Part shown: positions 22,397 through 32,864 of the stretch, piece after piece
How positions within the stretch are numbered: position 1 is the first letter of the stretch
Layout: each line of letters opens with the position of its first letter
From: Pseudorasbora parva
Lineage: Eukaryota; Chordata; Actinopteri; Cypriniformes; Gobionidae
Reading direction: 5' to 3'
Length of the DNA: 64,000 nucleotides
NCBI RefSeq assembly: GCF_024679245.1
Contig: NC_090187.1
Span: forward strand, 25,520,495-25,584,494
Translations under genes and position numbers: made by a program
Notes under the pieces: model-generated
The model's database searches: none
What the model was told of the DNA's origin: nothing
Seen by the model: only the letters and a program-made list of their open reading frames with translations

Positions 22397-23899
22397 TCAA
22401 AGGAGCGGCTTCCAGACGCTCCTAAAATGGTCCAGGAGGGAGGTGGAGCGGAGGCAGACATGGGGGCGGGATGGAGGGCCAGGCCCATGTAGTGGAAGAG
22501 AGCCTGGAGATTCAGGCAGAGCAGGAGGCCAGAATGGAGCTGGCCCCGTAGATGACCAGGGTGGCGCAGACCGGGCAGATGACCAGGGTGGCGCAGGCAA
22601 CCGGAGCGGAGCCGGCGGTCTTGAAGACCCCCACGGCAGAGCAGACAACCACCACAGTAGAGCAGACGGTCTTGAAGCCCCCCATGGCGGAGCAGACGAC
22701 CACCACAGCAGCGCAGGTGGTCTTGAAGACCCCCACGGCGGAGCAGATGACCACCACAACAGAGCAGACGGTCTTGAAGACTCCCACGGCGGAGCAGATG
22801 ACCACCACAGCAGGGCAGGTGAGGTTGAAGACCCATACGGCGGCACAGATGACCACCACAGCAGCGCAGGTGAGGTTGAAGACCCCCACGGCAGAGCAGG
22901 TGGTCCAGCCAGAGTCCTCTCTGGACTCGGGGCAGGAGGCGGAGTCCTCTCTGGACTCGGGGCAGGAGGCGGAGTCCTCTCTGGACTCGGGGCAGGAGGC
23001 GGAGTCCTCTCTGGACTCGGGGCAGGAGGCGGAGTCCTCTCTGGACTCGGGGCAGGAGGCGGAGTCCTCTCTGGACTCGGGGCAGGAGGCGGAGTCCTCT
23101 CTGGACTCGGGGCAGGAGGCGGAGTCCTCTCTGGACTCGGGGCAGGAGGCGGAGTCCTCTCTGGACTCGGGGCAGGAGGCGGAGTCCTCTCTGGAACCGG
23201 CGCAGGAGGCGGAGTCCTCTCTGGAACCGGCGCAGGAGGCGGAGTCCTCTCTGGAACCGGCGCAGGAGGCGGAGTCCTCTCTGGAACCGGCGCACGGACC
23301 GGAACCCTCTCTGGAACCGGCGCACGGGTCGCAGCCCTCTCTGGACTTTGGTCAGTGGCTGGAGGTTCTGGAAGATCTGCTGAGTTGACATGAGGCTCTG
23401 GAAGGTCCGCTGAGACGACACCAGGCTCTGAAAGGTCCGCTGAGACGACACGAGGCTCTGGAAGATCTGCTGAGACGACTCCAGGCTCTGGAAGGTCTGC
23501 GGAGACGACACGAGGCTCTGGAAGGTCTGCTGAGACGACACGAGGCTCTGTAAAGTCTGCTGAGACGACACAAGGCTCTGGAAGGTCTGCTGAGACGACA
23601 CAAGGCTCTGGAAGGTCTGCTGAGACGACACGAGGCTCTGGAAGGTCTGCTGAGACGACACGAGGCTCTGGAAGGTCTGCTGAGACGACACCAGGTTCTG
23701 GAAGGTCTGCTGAGACGACACCAGGCTCTGGAAGGTCTGCTGACTTGTCCAAAGACACAGGCTCAGCGGCCATCTTGTCAGAGGACAGCGGCTCGACGGA
23801 TGCAGTGAAGCAGGCTGTGTCCCAATTTGGGGGCTGCATCCTCCTAAGGCCGCATTTGAAGGCCGATTGCGTCACCGCAGAGCGACGAGGCTGTCCCAA
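22397..23899 (-). CDS. Repeat-rich hypothetical ORF inside the LTR element
   Basis: A 500-codon open frame on the element sense strand, made almost wholly of three tandem arrays: SADLPEPxVV about 12 times, PERTPPPAPS about 14 times, and an approximately 17-residue SSRPPALLWWSSAPPWG unit about 5-6 times, ending HFRSVWKPLL. It begins in the nested hAT-like element, so the first 25-30 codons are not original. Proline-rich ORFs of this type are common in non-autonomous fish LTR elements. Because repeat units of 30 and 51 bp lack stops in several frames, openness is weak evidence of coding. I do not claim a function. Confidence 0.35.
   Translation of the reverse strand: MGQPRRSAVTQSAFKCGLRRMQPPNWDTACFTASVEPLSSDKMAAEPVSLDKSADLPEPGVVSADLPEPGVVSADLPEPRVVSADLPEPRVVSADLPEPCVVSADLPEPCVVSADFTEPRVVSADLPEPRVVSADLPEPGVVSADLPEPRVVSADLSEPGVVSADLPEPHVNSADLPEPPATDQSPERAATRAPVPERVPVRAPVPERTPPPAPVPERTPPPAPVPERTPPPAPVPERTPPPAPSPERTPPPAPSPERTPPPAPSPERTPPPAPSPERTPPPAPSPERTPPPAPSPERTPPPAPSPERTPPPAPSPERTPPPAPSPERTLAGPPALPWGSSTSPALLWWSSVPPYGSSTSPALLWWSSAPPWESSRPSALLWWSSAPPWGSSRPPALLWWSSAPPWGASRPSALLWWLSALPWGSSRPPAPLRLPAPPWSSARSAPPWSSTGPAPFWPPALPESPGSLPLHGPGPPSRPHVCLRSTSLLDHFRSVWKPLL
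22617..22902. repeat. Tandem array of about 51-bp units
   Basis: About 5-6 units beginning GTCTTGAAGACCCCCACGGC, diverged from each other more than the neighbouring 30-bp arrays. Unit length is a multiple of three, keeping frames open. Confidence 0.85.
22911..23345. repeat. Tandem array of 30-bp units (about 14 copies)
   Basis: Unit CTGGACTCGGGGCAGGAGGC plus GGAGTCCTCT. The first nine copies are essentially identical, then a variant with GGAACCGGCGC, then two further diverged units. The ordered variants indicate recent expansion from one side. Confidence 0.93.
23385..23745. repeat. Second tandem array of 30-bp units (about 12 copies)
   Basis: Unit GAGGCTCTGGAAGGTCTGCT plus GAGACGACAC, with single-base variants such as CACCAGG and AAAGTC. 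Its period equals that of the neighbouring array although the sequences differ. Confidence 0.92.
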
Positions 23900-26355
23900 T
23901 TCGAAGGAGCCTTCTAATGCGGCCTGCCGTCAGTGTTGCCAAGTCCGCGGTTTTCACGCCGAATTGGGATACTTTTATGTTGTTGTTGCGGGTAAAGAAA
24001 ATATTTCCACGGGTTGATTTTCAACCCTGTAAGTACGATTTCGGCGCTCCACCATCCCCAAACGCACAAATTCAGGGGAGAATTTGGCCGCTCAATGGAG
24101 AAAATTGTATTGGGAGTTTTGGGTTAGTTTTGTTGCAGAGACCTGGCAACCCTATCTCCCCGGAACGCGAAGGATAGAACCAGAACGGATTCTTCGCAGC
24201 CTAGCCCATCCCACGGCAGAGGAATACAAATATAAATGTAAGTATTGTGTTTTAATTTACTCAAATAACCAACGAAACGTGTTAAAAACCTGGGGTCTTT
24301 ATTTCTTAACGTGAACTTGACGCCTGCGTTACCACTGCGGCTTTATCCTTAGGTGAACTGATGTAATATTTTGTTTTGTTTTATGGAGCAGTTAACAGAC
24401 AGCTTTATTAAAATAAGAGCAGCAAATTAGTATTTATTTACCCGGCCGAAAAACCCGGCCAGTGTGGATTGACACTGATCACTCTGTCTGGGTTTATTCT
24501 GCGATAACAACAGGCTGGATGTACATTATCCCTTACTTATACCCCTCCTTATCCAGTTGATAACAATAGTCTATCATAAAAGCTGTGTCTACAAATGTTT
24601 TAACCAAATTTGAGTATCTAGAAATATGATTTCTGGAGTATTTTGTATACATGTATAATACATACAAAATGTATAGCTGCATCATATTTAAAATTCCACC
24701 CCTGCCTTGCAGGTATACAAAAAAAATTGGGACAACTAAAAAAAATACATGTATGCAAGTTAATAGACACATCTTTTCTGACATGTATTGCTGTTGTGTT
24801 TGTTGTTTTTAACAGGAATGTTTATTTTCTCTGCATTAGGATTGCAAGTGTCCTGGGACAGGTGAGGGAGTGAAAAACTTGGCCATGGTTTGTCCTCATG
24901 AATGAGGTGTTGGGACAGGCATTCTAACCCCCCTGTCCTCATGGCCTTCACCCCTGAGGACCATGGGTGTCGCTAGGCCCATTTCAGAGGGACTTCAGCT
25001 TTTATTTGTAAATAAAAAGTTATTTCTCTGCATTGTTTATTTTTGTAATGCAAATTATTTTTTTTAATGAAACCAATAAATTGTTTACATATTTGTCATG
25101 CAAGTTTTGTAAATGAAATCAATTATTCTGTTGGCTACATTTATTTTTGTCATGTCAATTAATTTGTAAATGAAACAATAAATTGTTCTAAAAAAAAATT
25201 ATTTACAGTACTTGTTTACAAGTATTTACAAGACAAGTTACGTTTAAGATGGGAAAAACTAAATAAAATGTTAAATGAACTGTACATAAAAAATAATGGA
25301 AGAAAGGGTTTTATGTAGACTATTATTGAGCAGGGTGGAGATCCTGGATGGGCTGCACAATAGAGACCCTGGTAAAGCCTTTGTCAGCGGGACATCATCT
25401 GGGATCAGCGCATATTTCCACCTGTCCAACAGGTTTGCAGTGCCGACTCAGTCGACTGCTGCCATGTCGCTTAGATGTTTTCAGAAAGAGTGATGAATAA
25501 ATTAAATGAACTTACATCCTCAAAATCAAACCATAACATATTTTAACATGCATAACTGTTCTATGAGCTGAACTCTGCAGGACAGCGGCCCTCCAGGACC
25601 AATGGTTCCTATCCCGGATCTTGAGACATATTTTAGTGCATTTTATTTTTGGATTCTATAATGTTCATATTTTTAAAACAATATCAAAATCTAATATCCA
25701 TGTATAAAAAGTCAGTTTTTTATTGAACTACAATATTTGCCTCTGAGATGAAGATTAAACTCAAATACAGAGTAAATATATTTTGTTGCAGCATTTGTAA
25801 TGTTTAGCAACTGTGACAGCTGCCGTTGAAGAGTAGCAGTAACAAACTGAACTGCCTAACAACAAAACAACTAAAGATGTTCACTTCCGTCCATTTATGT
25901 ACATAAGAGTATAAACTACATAAACTGGCATGTTGGTTACATATTAGTTGACATTTGAATATTTATTGCATTTTTTATTTATTTACCATTAGATAAAGCT
26001 ACTGGGGTAAATTGAATCCCTATGCTTACGTTGCATTTATGTGTAATCTGGCTTTCTTTTAAAAAAAATCTGACGTCGCGGCGCGCAATGAATTCTGGGG
26101 TTGGCAAGGCTGCGAAGCATCCATCCGAGTATCCTTCGTTTCACGGGAAAAGAAGGTCGCATTTGCAGGCGTTATTTTGAAGGAGCCTTCGAAGGACGTT
26201 TGAATTGGGACGGCCTTCGTCGCGCCGTGGTGACGCAATCCGCTATACCTTCCACTGTAAACAAGTCTCGGTGCGTCCTTTGAAGGCCGCGTCGGCCGTG
26301 CACTTCGAAGGACACAGCCTTCAGAGGACGCAGCCCTTGAATTGGGACACAGCTG
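23811..26355. mobile_element. Nested non-autonomous DNA transposon (hAT-like) inside the LTR element
   Basis: Ends are inverted: left CAGGCTGTGTCCCAATTTGG, right ends CAATTGGGACACAGCTG after a GGGCTGC...AAGGC-like subterminal block that is also shared in inverse. Flanks CAGTGAAG (left) and CAGTCACG (right) match at 6 of 8 positions, an imperfect hAT-sized target duplication. A GAAGG/CCTTC-rich module recurs near both ends. No transposase ORF is recognisable; ORFs at 24084 and 25296 have no features I know. Confidence 0.6.
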
Positions 26356-26621
26356 CAGTCACGATCCTCCTCCATGACACCCACTGTGAAAGCAGAGCCG
26401 CTTACCTGAAGGGCATAATCAAGGAACTCAGCCAGGGACCCTCGAGGACCATCACGGACGAGTTTGCTTTGCAACTGTTTGTTGAGTCCATAGCAAAAAA
26501 AGTCAATCAACATAAAGTCCGGGAGGTTGGTGAAGTTTGCAATGCTCAGAAAGTTTATGATGTGGTCCTCGAGTGAGTGAGTTCCCTGGCATAGACGGAC
26601 GAGACATACTGCTGGATCCAT
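26356..26621 (-). pseudogene. gag-like fragment of the LTR element, cut by nested hAT
   Basis: An ATG at 26621 sits in a perfect Kozak context (GCCACCATGG) 15 nt after the LTR. It opens about 88 codons beginning MDPAVCLVRLCQG, with LEDHIINFLSIANFTNLPD and GSLAEFLDYALQVSG, which resemble the N-terminal capsid region of fish Ty3/sushi gag proteins. The reading frame is interrupted by the nested element at 26355. The open frame continues for about 60 codons inside that element by chance. No zinc knuckle is seen. Probably a structural relic kept for packaging rather than a working capsid. Confidence 0.55.
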
Positions 26622-26626
26622 GGTGG

Positions 26627-26636
26627 CGAAGTCTTC
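26627..26636 (-). promoter_or_regulatory. Putative self-primer binding site of the LTR element
   Basis: Directly beside the 5' LTR the element sense strand reads GAAGACTTCGCC. Ten bases (AAGACTTCGC) are complementary to GCGAAGTCTT at the predicted RNA 5' end inside the LTR. No tRNA-type TGG primer site is present. Tf1 and vertebrate sushi elements prime reverse transcription this way. Confidence 0.6.
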
Positions 26637-27066
26637 TGTAACGAACTGCTCTGAGACAGAAGGTTGAAGATCCAAGCGCAGTATTTATTAAAGGGTAATC
26701 CAAAGTCGTAGTCCATAAAACAGGCAAAAGGTCATACACAGGTAGGCAGTTCATTCAGGCAAACAAAACAAGGGACAGAGGCAAAAGGGTAATCCACAGA
26801 GAAGGCAAGAAATCAAAGACCAAGAGACATGAAACCAGGGAAACGCTCAGAAATGCAGTTGTGACACTAAACAAGACTTCACAATGAATGACAGAGAAAA
26901 CCAGGCATATATAGGCAGAGGTAATGAGGTGATGAGACACAGGTGTAAACAGTAAGTGCTAATGAGTCCTAGGATTATGGGTAATGTAGTTTGTGATGGA
27001 GTGACAGTCCGGGGTGGAGTGCCCTCTGGTGGTGATCACGGGCACTCACACTGATGAATTGTGACA
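26637..27066 (-). repeat. 5' LTR with promoter elements
   Basis: Same structure as the left LTR: TATATAT on the minus strand at 26913-26907, predicted RNA start near 26882, AATAAA at 26689-26684. At 26881 it has A where the other LTR has G on the plus strand, a CpG-type transition, changing the RNA start to GTGAAGTCTT. Confidence 0.9.
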
Positions 27067-28277
27067 AGTTAAATCTATAAATTGTATAAAATATAATGTA
27101 ATATTACATTAAACATTTTTGTTTGTAATTTTTTTTTTTTAGCTTGAGTTTTTTTTTATATAACAATGTGCAAGTAAACCAAATCCTTTTCTGATAGTCC
27201 CAGTTGGCACTTTTTTTTATAAGAAGGCATATTTTTATAACCCTTTATCACAGATGCCTTCCGATCATTTAAAATGATAGCAAACACCCTGAAATTACTT
27301 TAGACTTTCACTGTACGTCTGCCTAATTTTCTCTTATCTTGAGGACCACATACGTAAAAATGGCTCATTTTACCCCACTCTCCCCTACAGTACACTGTAA
27401 AAAGTAAACAATGCATTGTAAACAATGCAATGTTTCAAATCACACTCGATGTGGAATTAATTACAGTAACACAGGCTATAGATGCCACATAAGAAAATAT
27501 GCTTACATTACCTAACTTATGAAATTTAATCCATAATGTTTGTAATAGTATCTATTTAGTGTGTTATCAAAAGGTGTGATAAAGTTATGACACAGCTATG
27601 AGGTTCGTTCCAGGGTATAGAGCAAAGTTTGCTGCTAGAGTAAATGTTTCCACTGTGCCATATGACTGAATCTACAGTAGCTGAACTTTATAAGGGCGGG
27701 TTACAGTAATGTGGCAGCCTCTACCATGGTAATCTGTTTACAGTATCACATGGCATATACTGTAATGTAAAATGCTGTATTTGATTCCATCCGTCTTATC
27801 CATCCCTTATACTCTATTCTGCACACACACACACATTTACTCACATGTCTGGTTCACTATCTTTCAAGGAATACATATAGGGAAAAAAAAAAAAACATTT
27901 ATATCTATAAGCTTGTTTTCTCATGGGGAGCCAAAAATGTCTACGCAAGTAAGGATTTAGGATAGGCCTATTGCCATCTTTATAGGGACATTTTGTCCCC
28001 ACAATAGAGTTTTCTAGGTCACACACACACACACTTTGAACATAGTGGTTATAATCTAAAATAAATATCTTATAATGTAAAAATAATTATATGGTCATCC
28101 ATATCGGATGGCATATCCATATGGCTTATATACGTCTATAGAATCAATATCTAAAGAAATTTATATTTGTACCAAATGATTCACTGATTAACCATTACAA
28201 TCAGTTGGGTTAAATAATAGATAAATGTATTAAACTGAATGAGAAGAGATGCAAATCAAAAGTTTGTAAGAGATTTA
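27067..28277. other. Intergenic region, no gene seen
   Basis: AT-rich DNA with poly(T) runs near 27130 and 27160, a CA run at 27823-27835 and a copy of a repeat module (TTGCCATCTTTATAGGGACA) at about 27970 that recurs near 31970. Confidence 0.4.
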
Positions 28278-29910
28278 CAGTCCCTGACAAAAGTCTTGTC
28301 GCTTGTGTACAAATTGACCTAAAGTGCCGCTGAAATATATTTCTAATCAAGATTTTTTTACAAGAAATGGCTCATTTTAATCCCACCAGTTTTTGTGATA
28401 ATGTTTCAGTGAAAAACTAAACTTTCAAAAAGTATTCTAATATTCACAGCTTGGTAAAGCCCATTGAGTCAATTTTTGCAAAGACATAAGTGTTGTCGCC
28501 TTGTCATATGAGCTTCACCTGTGACTAATAATGGATCAATTAGGTCTCAAGTGTGTATAAAAAGAACCCCAGTACGCTAGACCTTCACATCAACTGCAAC
28601 TAGACCTCTGCAAACATGCCTAAGATTCACCCTGAGACTAAAGTTTTGATTATCAAGAGGCTGAAGAACAGATCCACTGCTGATGTGGCAGACACCTTCA
28701 ATGTGTCTCAACATCAAGTACAGAGGATTAAAAAAAGATTTGAAGAGACTGGAGATGTTTTTGACAAGCCCAGGTCAGGCAAACCCCGCAAGACAACTGC
28801 TCGAGAGGACCGTTTGTTGGCTCGAAAATCCAAGGCCAGCCAATTTTCCACTGCAGCAGAGCTCCACGAGACCTGGTCATCTGAAGTCCCTGTGTCAACC
28901 AGAACAGTTTGTAGGATTCTGTCTCGAAATGGCCTCCATGGTCGAATCAGTGCCCAGAAGCCTGCACTAAACAAAAGACAATTGAAAAACCGTGTGGCAT
29001 TTGCCAAGGCCCACAGCCTGCTAAAAGGATGGAAGCTGGAAAAGTGGCAGAAGGTGGATTTTCAGATGATTCTTCTGTTGAATTACACCACAGTCACCAC
29101 AAATATTGCAGGAGACCTACTGAAGCCTGAATGGATCCGAGATTCACCCGGAAAACAGTGAAGTTTGGTGGCGGAAAAATCATGGTCTGGGGTTACATCC
29201 AGTATGGGGGTGTGCGAGAGATCTGCAGGGTGGAAGGCAACATCAACAGTCTAAAATACCAAGAAATCTTAGCTACCTCTTATATTCCCAACCATAAAAA
29301 AGGCCAAATTCTGCAGCAGGACGGTGCTCCATCGCATACTTCCATCTCCACATCAAAGTCCCTCAAGGCGAAGAAGATCAAGATGCTCCAGGATTGGCCA
29401 GCCCAGTCACCAGAACATCATTGAGCATATGTGGGGTAGGATGAAAGAGGACGCATGGAAGACGAAACCAAAGAATATTGATGAACTCTGGGAGGCATGC
29501 AAGACTGCTTTCTTAGCTATTCCTGATGACTTCATCAATAAATTGTATGCATCCTTGCCAAACCGCATGGATGCAGTCCTTCAAGCTCATGGAAGTCATA
29601 CAAGATATTAAATTTGGATCTTACAGCACCACAACTTAATTTGCTGACATATTTTTGTATTTGCAGTAAATTTGTTACATTTCTGTATAGGCGACAAAAC
29701 TTTTGTCTTGCCAAAATTTGACCTTTCCGTCTTGATTAAATGATAAATATTTCTTCTGTGAAAATTATTTATTTCAGTGCATTAAACATCATTTGGGAGG
29801 GTTTTAGCTTTTCATATGAGCTATTTCTAACACCAATTGATTAATTAAAAGTCAGGTTAATATCAGGTATTTCTACAAAATAGATAAGCGACAAGACTTT
29901 TGTCAGGGAC
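28278..29910 (+). mobile_element. Tc1/mariner transposon, copy 1 of family A
   Basis: Inverted ends: CAGTCCCTGACAAAAGTCTT at 28278 and the reverse complement running to about 29910. TA precedes the left end; the right terminal CTG and TA are lost (GGGACATG). It encodes a broken transposase on the plus strand. Confidence 0.93.
28616..29611 (+). pseudogene. Tc1-like transposase pseudogene (family A, copy 1)
   Basis: Starts [19 protein letters not shown]. The N-terminal helix-turn-helix pair and GRPRKTT-type hook (here SGKPRKTTAR) are intact to about residue 145. A one-base loss in a T run at about 29060 shifts the frame within the first catalytic-Asp segment (VDFSD in copy 2). The downstream frame ([23 protein letters not shown] with the second Asp) is shifted again at about 29412 by a 5-base loss compared with copy 2, before the IIEHMWGRM segment with the catalytic Glu. 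Two frameshifts make it inactive. Confidence 0.9.
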
Positions 29911-31582
29911 ATGAAAGGTGGTTACTGTGAATGAAACATTTATGTAGATGAAACTTTTATGTGTAGTGAAAAGGACACTTTGTGGTTTTGTGTATTGTAC
30001 TGACACAATTGAAAATATGCTGACATTTTTGGAGAAAAAAAAGACCTTTTGATGATCTGTAGTACTATAAGTTTAAAAATGTACACCTTGCTTGTGAAAA
30101 TAGTACCAAAGCGAATAAAAAAAACTGTAACTCAAAATTTTAATTTCGATGAACTCAAAATTTCCAGGTAACTTTTATTTTAAATATTTTTTTACAGTGT
30201 ACATTCCCTCTTTTGAGAAGGAAATGACACAGATTCCCTTCTCAAAAACCAGACAAACACTCAAAAAAGATGTTGTTTTTAGTTCTGGAATGTTTTAATT
30301 GTGTAGTAAAGCCACAAAAAAAAGTGCTACAACAGTCCAACCAGACAAGTAAGAGTTTCATACAGCATGTGTAATAAAAATAAGTTAGATTTCCTCACTG
30401 TGTCTTTGATCACATGCGTAATGATGTGTCTGATGATGGATTTTATAAACAGACTTAGATTTGACATTTGATTTTTCTACAAAACTCACTGTGTTTTTGC
30501 CAAGATCACATTTCAGACATCTCAGCAACAAAGATTACGCATTACAGATTTGGTCCGCTTTTAATTAGAAAATGACTTAAACGTTTTGGGTATTTTATTT
30601 GTCAGGTTATAGAGTAGTAAGAGGAAAGTTACATCAATCACATCAGTTAATTCAAACAGCTTTCTGTTTTGTTTTTGTTTTTTACACAGATGTCAGCCAG
30701 TGAAGATCAGTATTGCGTATCTGACCTCTTTGGTGTGAGTGGGTTGCTGGTGGCTTTAATGTATTTTGAGGTTATTTTTAGTCTGAGGGATGTTGAGAGA
30801 TTTGCTGAAGTCTCAGATTGCTTGACATCAGGACTTCAGTCAGAAAGATTCTCTACCCATGTTCTCACAGAGAGAGGCCAGCTGCCTTCATTTCTTTCTT
30901 TTGGTGAAATCTCAGTTCTCTGGATAGACAGATCTTCTGCACTACTGCCATTTAAAATATTGCCAAACTGTATAGTACAGATTTTTTTGTAAATAACCTA
31001 ACGTTTAATAATATATTTATTTATCATTTATACATTTAAAAAATATATATTTAAATGATGTAATGTGTTAATAAACTAGGCACACTTTGGCAATATTGTA
31101 AATCATGTCAATATGACAGATAGATAAGCTGTTCTTCTTTGCCACTTAGTATTTTTGCTCTTTGGCTGATTTGCAAAGTCTTAAAGCTGCTTTGCTGAAG
31201 ATTTATTTAAAAAGGAATTTGGTCATCTAACAAATCTAGTTCATTAGATAATATATTGTGACAATTAGAATTTATAAGATTACAAAAAAATGCCAGATAG
31301 AAGCACCACACCAAAGAGAACAGTATACCAAGCAGTTAATGTCACGCATCCTCTGAAATATCTGAAGGAAATCCCTATATCTTAGATGTCATCTTGGAAT
31401 CAGTCTGATTGTGTGCTCTGTCACATGGTGTATTCTAATCCAGAATGTTTCCTAGACTTAACCCCTAAAATCACATACACATATGGCTATACTGGCTTTA
31501 TCTGCATACATTCTGTTACACTGTAGGTTTGAAAGAATGTAATGATTGAAAATATCTGGTGATATTAAACATCTTATAATGC

Positions 31583-31585
<3 letters not shown>
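29911..31585. other. Intergenic region, no gene seen
   Basis: AT-rich. A plus ORF at 30669-30992 has no recognisable features, and poly(T)-type sequence precedes it. I see no splice-bounded exon here. Confidence 0.35.

Positions 31586-31652
<67 letters not shown>
31586..31652. repeat. (GT)n microsatellite
   Basis: About 67 bp of uninterrupted GT. Followed by two copies of GAAATATGAGGACA (about 31667 and 31727), part of a fish repeat that continues as GGTAGGTTTAGGGGTAGGGG at about 31849. Confidence 0.95.
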
Positions 31653-31655
<3 letters not shown>

Positions 31656-31997
31656 CATGTTTTCGTGAAATATGAGGACACAAATGTGTATAATGATATG
31701 GGTATGACGTATTACATGGAGAGGGTGAAATATGAGGACATGGGCCATGTCCCCATTTTTCAAAAGGCTTATAAATCATGCAGGGTGAGTTTTTTCTTTT
31801 CTTTTTTTCTTTTTGAGAAAGTAAAAATGCAGAATGTTTCCTGTGATGGGTAGGTTTAGGGGTAGGGGCAGTGAAACTACAGTTTTTATATTGTGCCTAT
31901 GGAATGTCCCCACATTTCACAAAAACAAACTAGTTTGTTCCAAAAAGTGGACATGGACAAGAATTTGGGATATTGCCATCTTTTGGGGACAGATTGC

Positions 31998-32862
31998 CAT
32001 CTTATTCCATCCTGCCGCAACACAAATGTCCTCCAAGAGAGCCCTCTTGGAGAGTGCCTGAGAAGAGGCCACACCCCTAGTAGAGTGTGCTCTAACGCCC
32101 AGAGGTGAAGGAACTCTGCATGCCTCATAAGGTAAAGAGATAGCCTCCGTCACCCTGTGTGAAATTCTCTGCTTCGATGCGGCAAGCCCACGGCGGCCGG
32201 CTCCGAAACACACCAGCAACTGGTTAGACTTCCTCCAACCACCCGACAATCAACATACAGCTTAAATGCCCTAAGGGGGTAGAGCAAATGCAACCTCTCG
32301 TCCTCCGGGGACGTAAAAGGCGGAGGGTGAAAAGAATGGAGGATGGTGACCTGCGAGCAGAAGGATGTGGACAAAACCTTGGGCACATACCCCGGGAGCA
32401 AAATCCAAGCAAGACTCGCTAACAGAGAGGGCTTGCAAGTCCCCCACTCACTTCAAAGAAGTTAGAGCCAATAAAAGAGCCACCTTAAGAGTCAGAACCC
32501 GCTCAGGAGCTAACTCCAACGGCTCAAAGGGAGCACTAGTCAAACCCTCCAGGACGATAGATAGGTCCCACAAGGGTACACCAGGGGAGCGAACTGGCCT
32601 AAGGCGCTTAACCCCTCTCATAAAGGATGAGACTAAAGAATACTTTTCCAAAGCTGTCTCATCCAGCTCCCTATGAGCGGCGATAGCCACTACATACACT
32701 CTGAGTGTAGTAGCCGCCGCCCCAGCTGTAAACTTATTCTGCAGAAACTCCAGAACTGAACCAATAGGGCAGTTGACTGGACTTCTATTGTGGGCCAAAC
32801 ACCATGCCTGTAAATCCTTCCACTTGGAAGAGTAAAGCTTCCTTGTAGAGGGGGCTCTGGCT
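31998..32862 (-). pseudogene. DIRS tyrosine recombinase pseudogene, 3' truncated
   Basis: Starts WKDLQAWCLAHNRSP then AGAAATTLRVYVVAIAAHRE, FMRGVKRLRPVR and LTLKVALLLALTSLK, followed by an in-frame TGA at 32448. It resumes in other frames with GYVPKVLSTSF, FHPPPFTSPEDERLH and VCFGAGRRGLAASKQRISH. The HxxR catalytic pair (RAHSTRGVAS) is present, but the ORF changes to unrelated sequence after DICVAAGW, just before the position where the nucleophilic Tyr should occur. Confidence 0.85.
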
Positions 32863-32864
32863 TT

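Larger units (their letters stand above)
21957..27066 (-). mobile_element. Young non-autonomous LTR retrotransposon (Ty3/Tf1-sushi-like), with nested hAT
   Basis: Two direct 430-bp LTRs, 21957-22386 and 26637-27066, begin TG and end CA and differ at only two positions (22201/26881 and 22374/27054). The 5-bp target duplication AGTTA lies at 21952-21956 and 27067-27071. Orientation is minus: a polypurine run (GAGGGGGGG) abuts the left LTR and a gag-like ORF starts next to the right LTR. The interior has a gag fragment, three tandem arrays and a 2.5-kb nested element, but no protease, reverse transcriptase or integrase, so it must have moved with enzymes from elsewhere. Confidence 0.9.

Noticed and set aside
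22374..23393. Plus-strand 339-codon and 278-codon repeat ORFs
   Set aside because: They are antisense shadows of the LTR-element tandem arrays, open only because units are multiples of three without stops.
22366..23721. 451-codon minus-strand ORF with SSQQTFQSLV and RVQRGLRLLP repeats
   Set aside because: An alternative frame of the same arrays; it starts inside one array and has no non-repeat domain.
24084..25493. Possible transposase ORFs in the nested hAT-like element
   Set aside because: Short open frames without BED finger, DDE or hATC motifs that I can identify.
31458..31853. Possible CRISPR-like or satellite array
   Set aside because: Only a (GT)n microsatellite and two copies of a 14-bp word; no regular spacer-repeat layout.
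32365..32676. Plus-strand ORF and other plus ORFs over 32-34 kb
   Set aside because: Antisense of the DIRS element.
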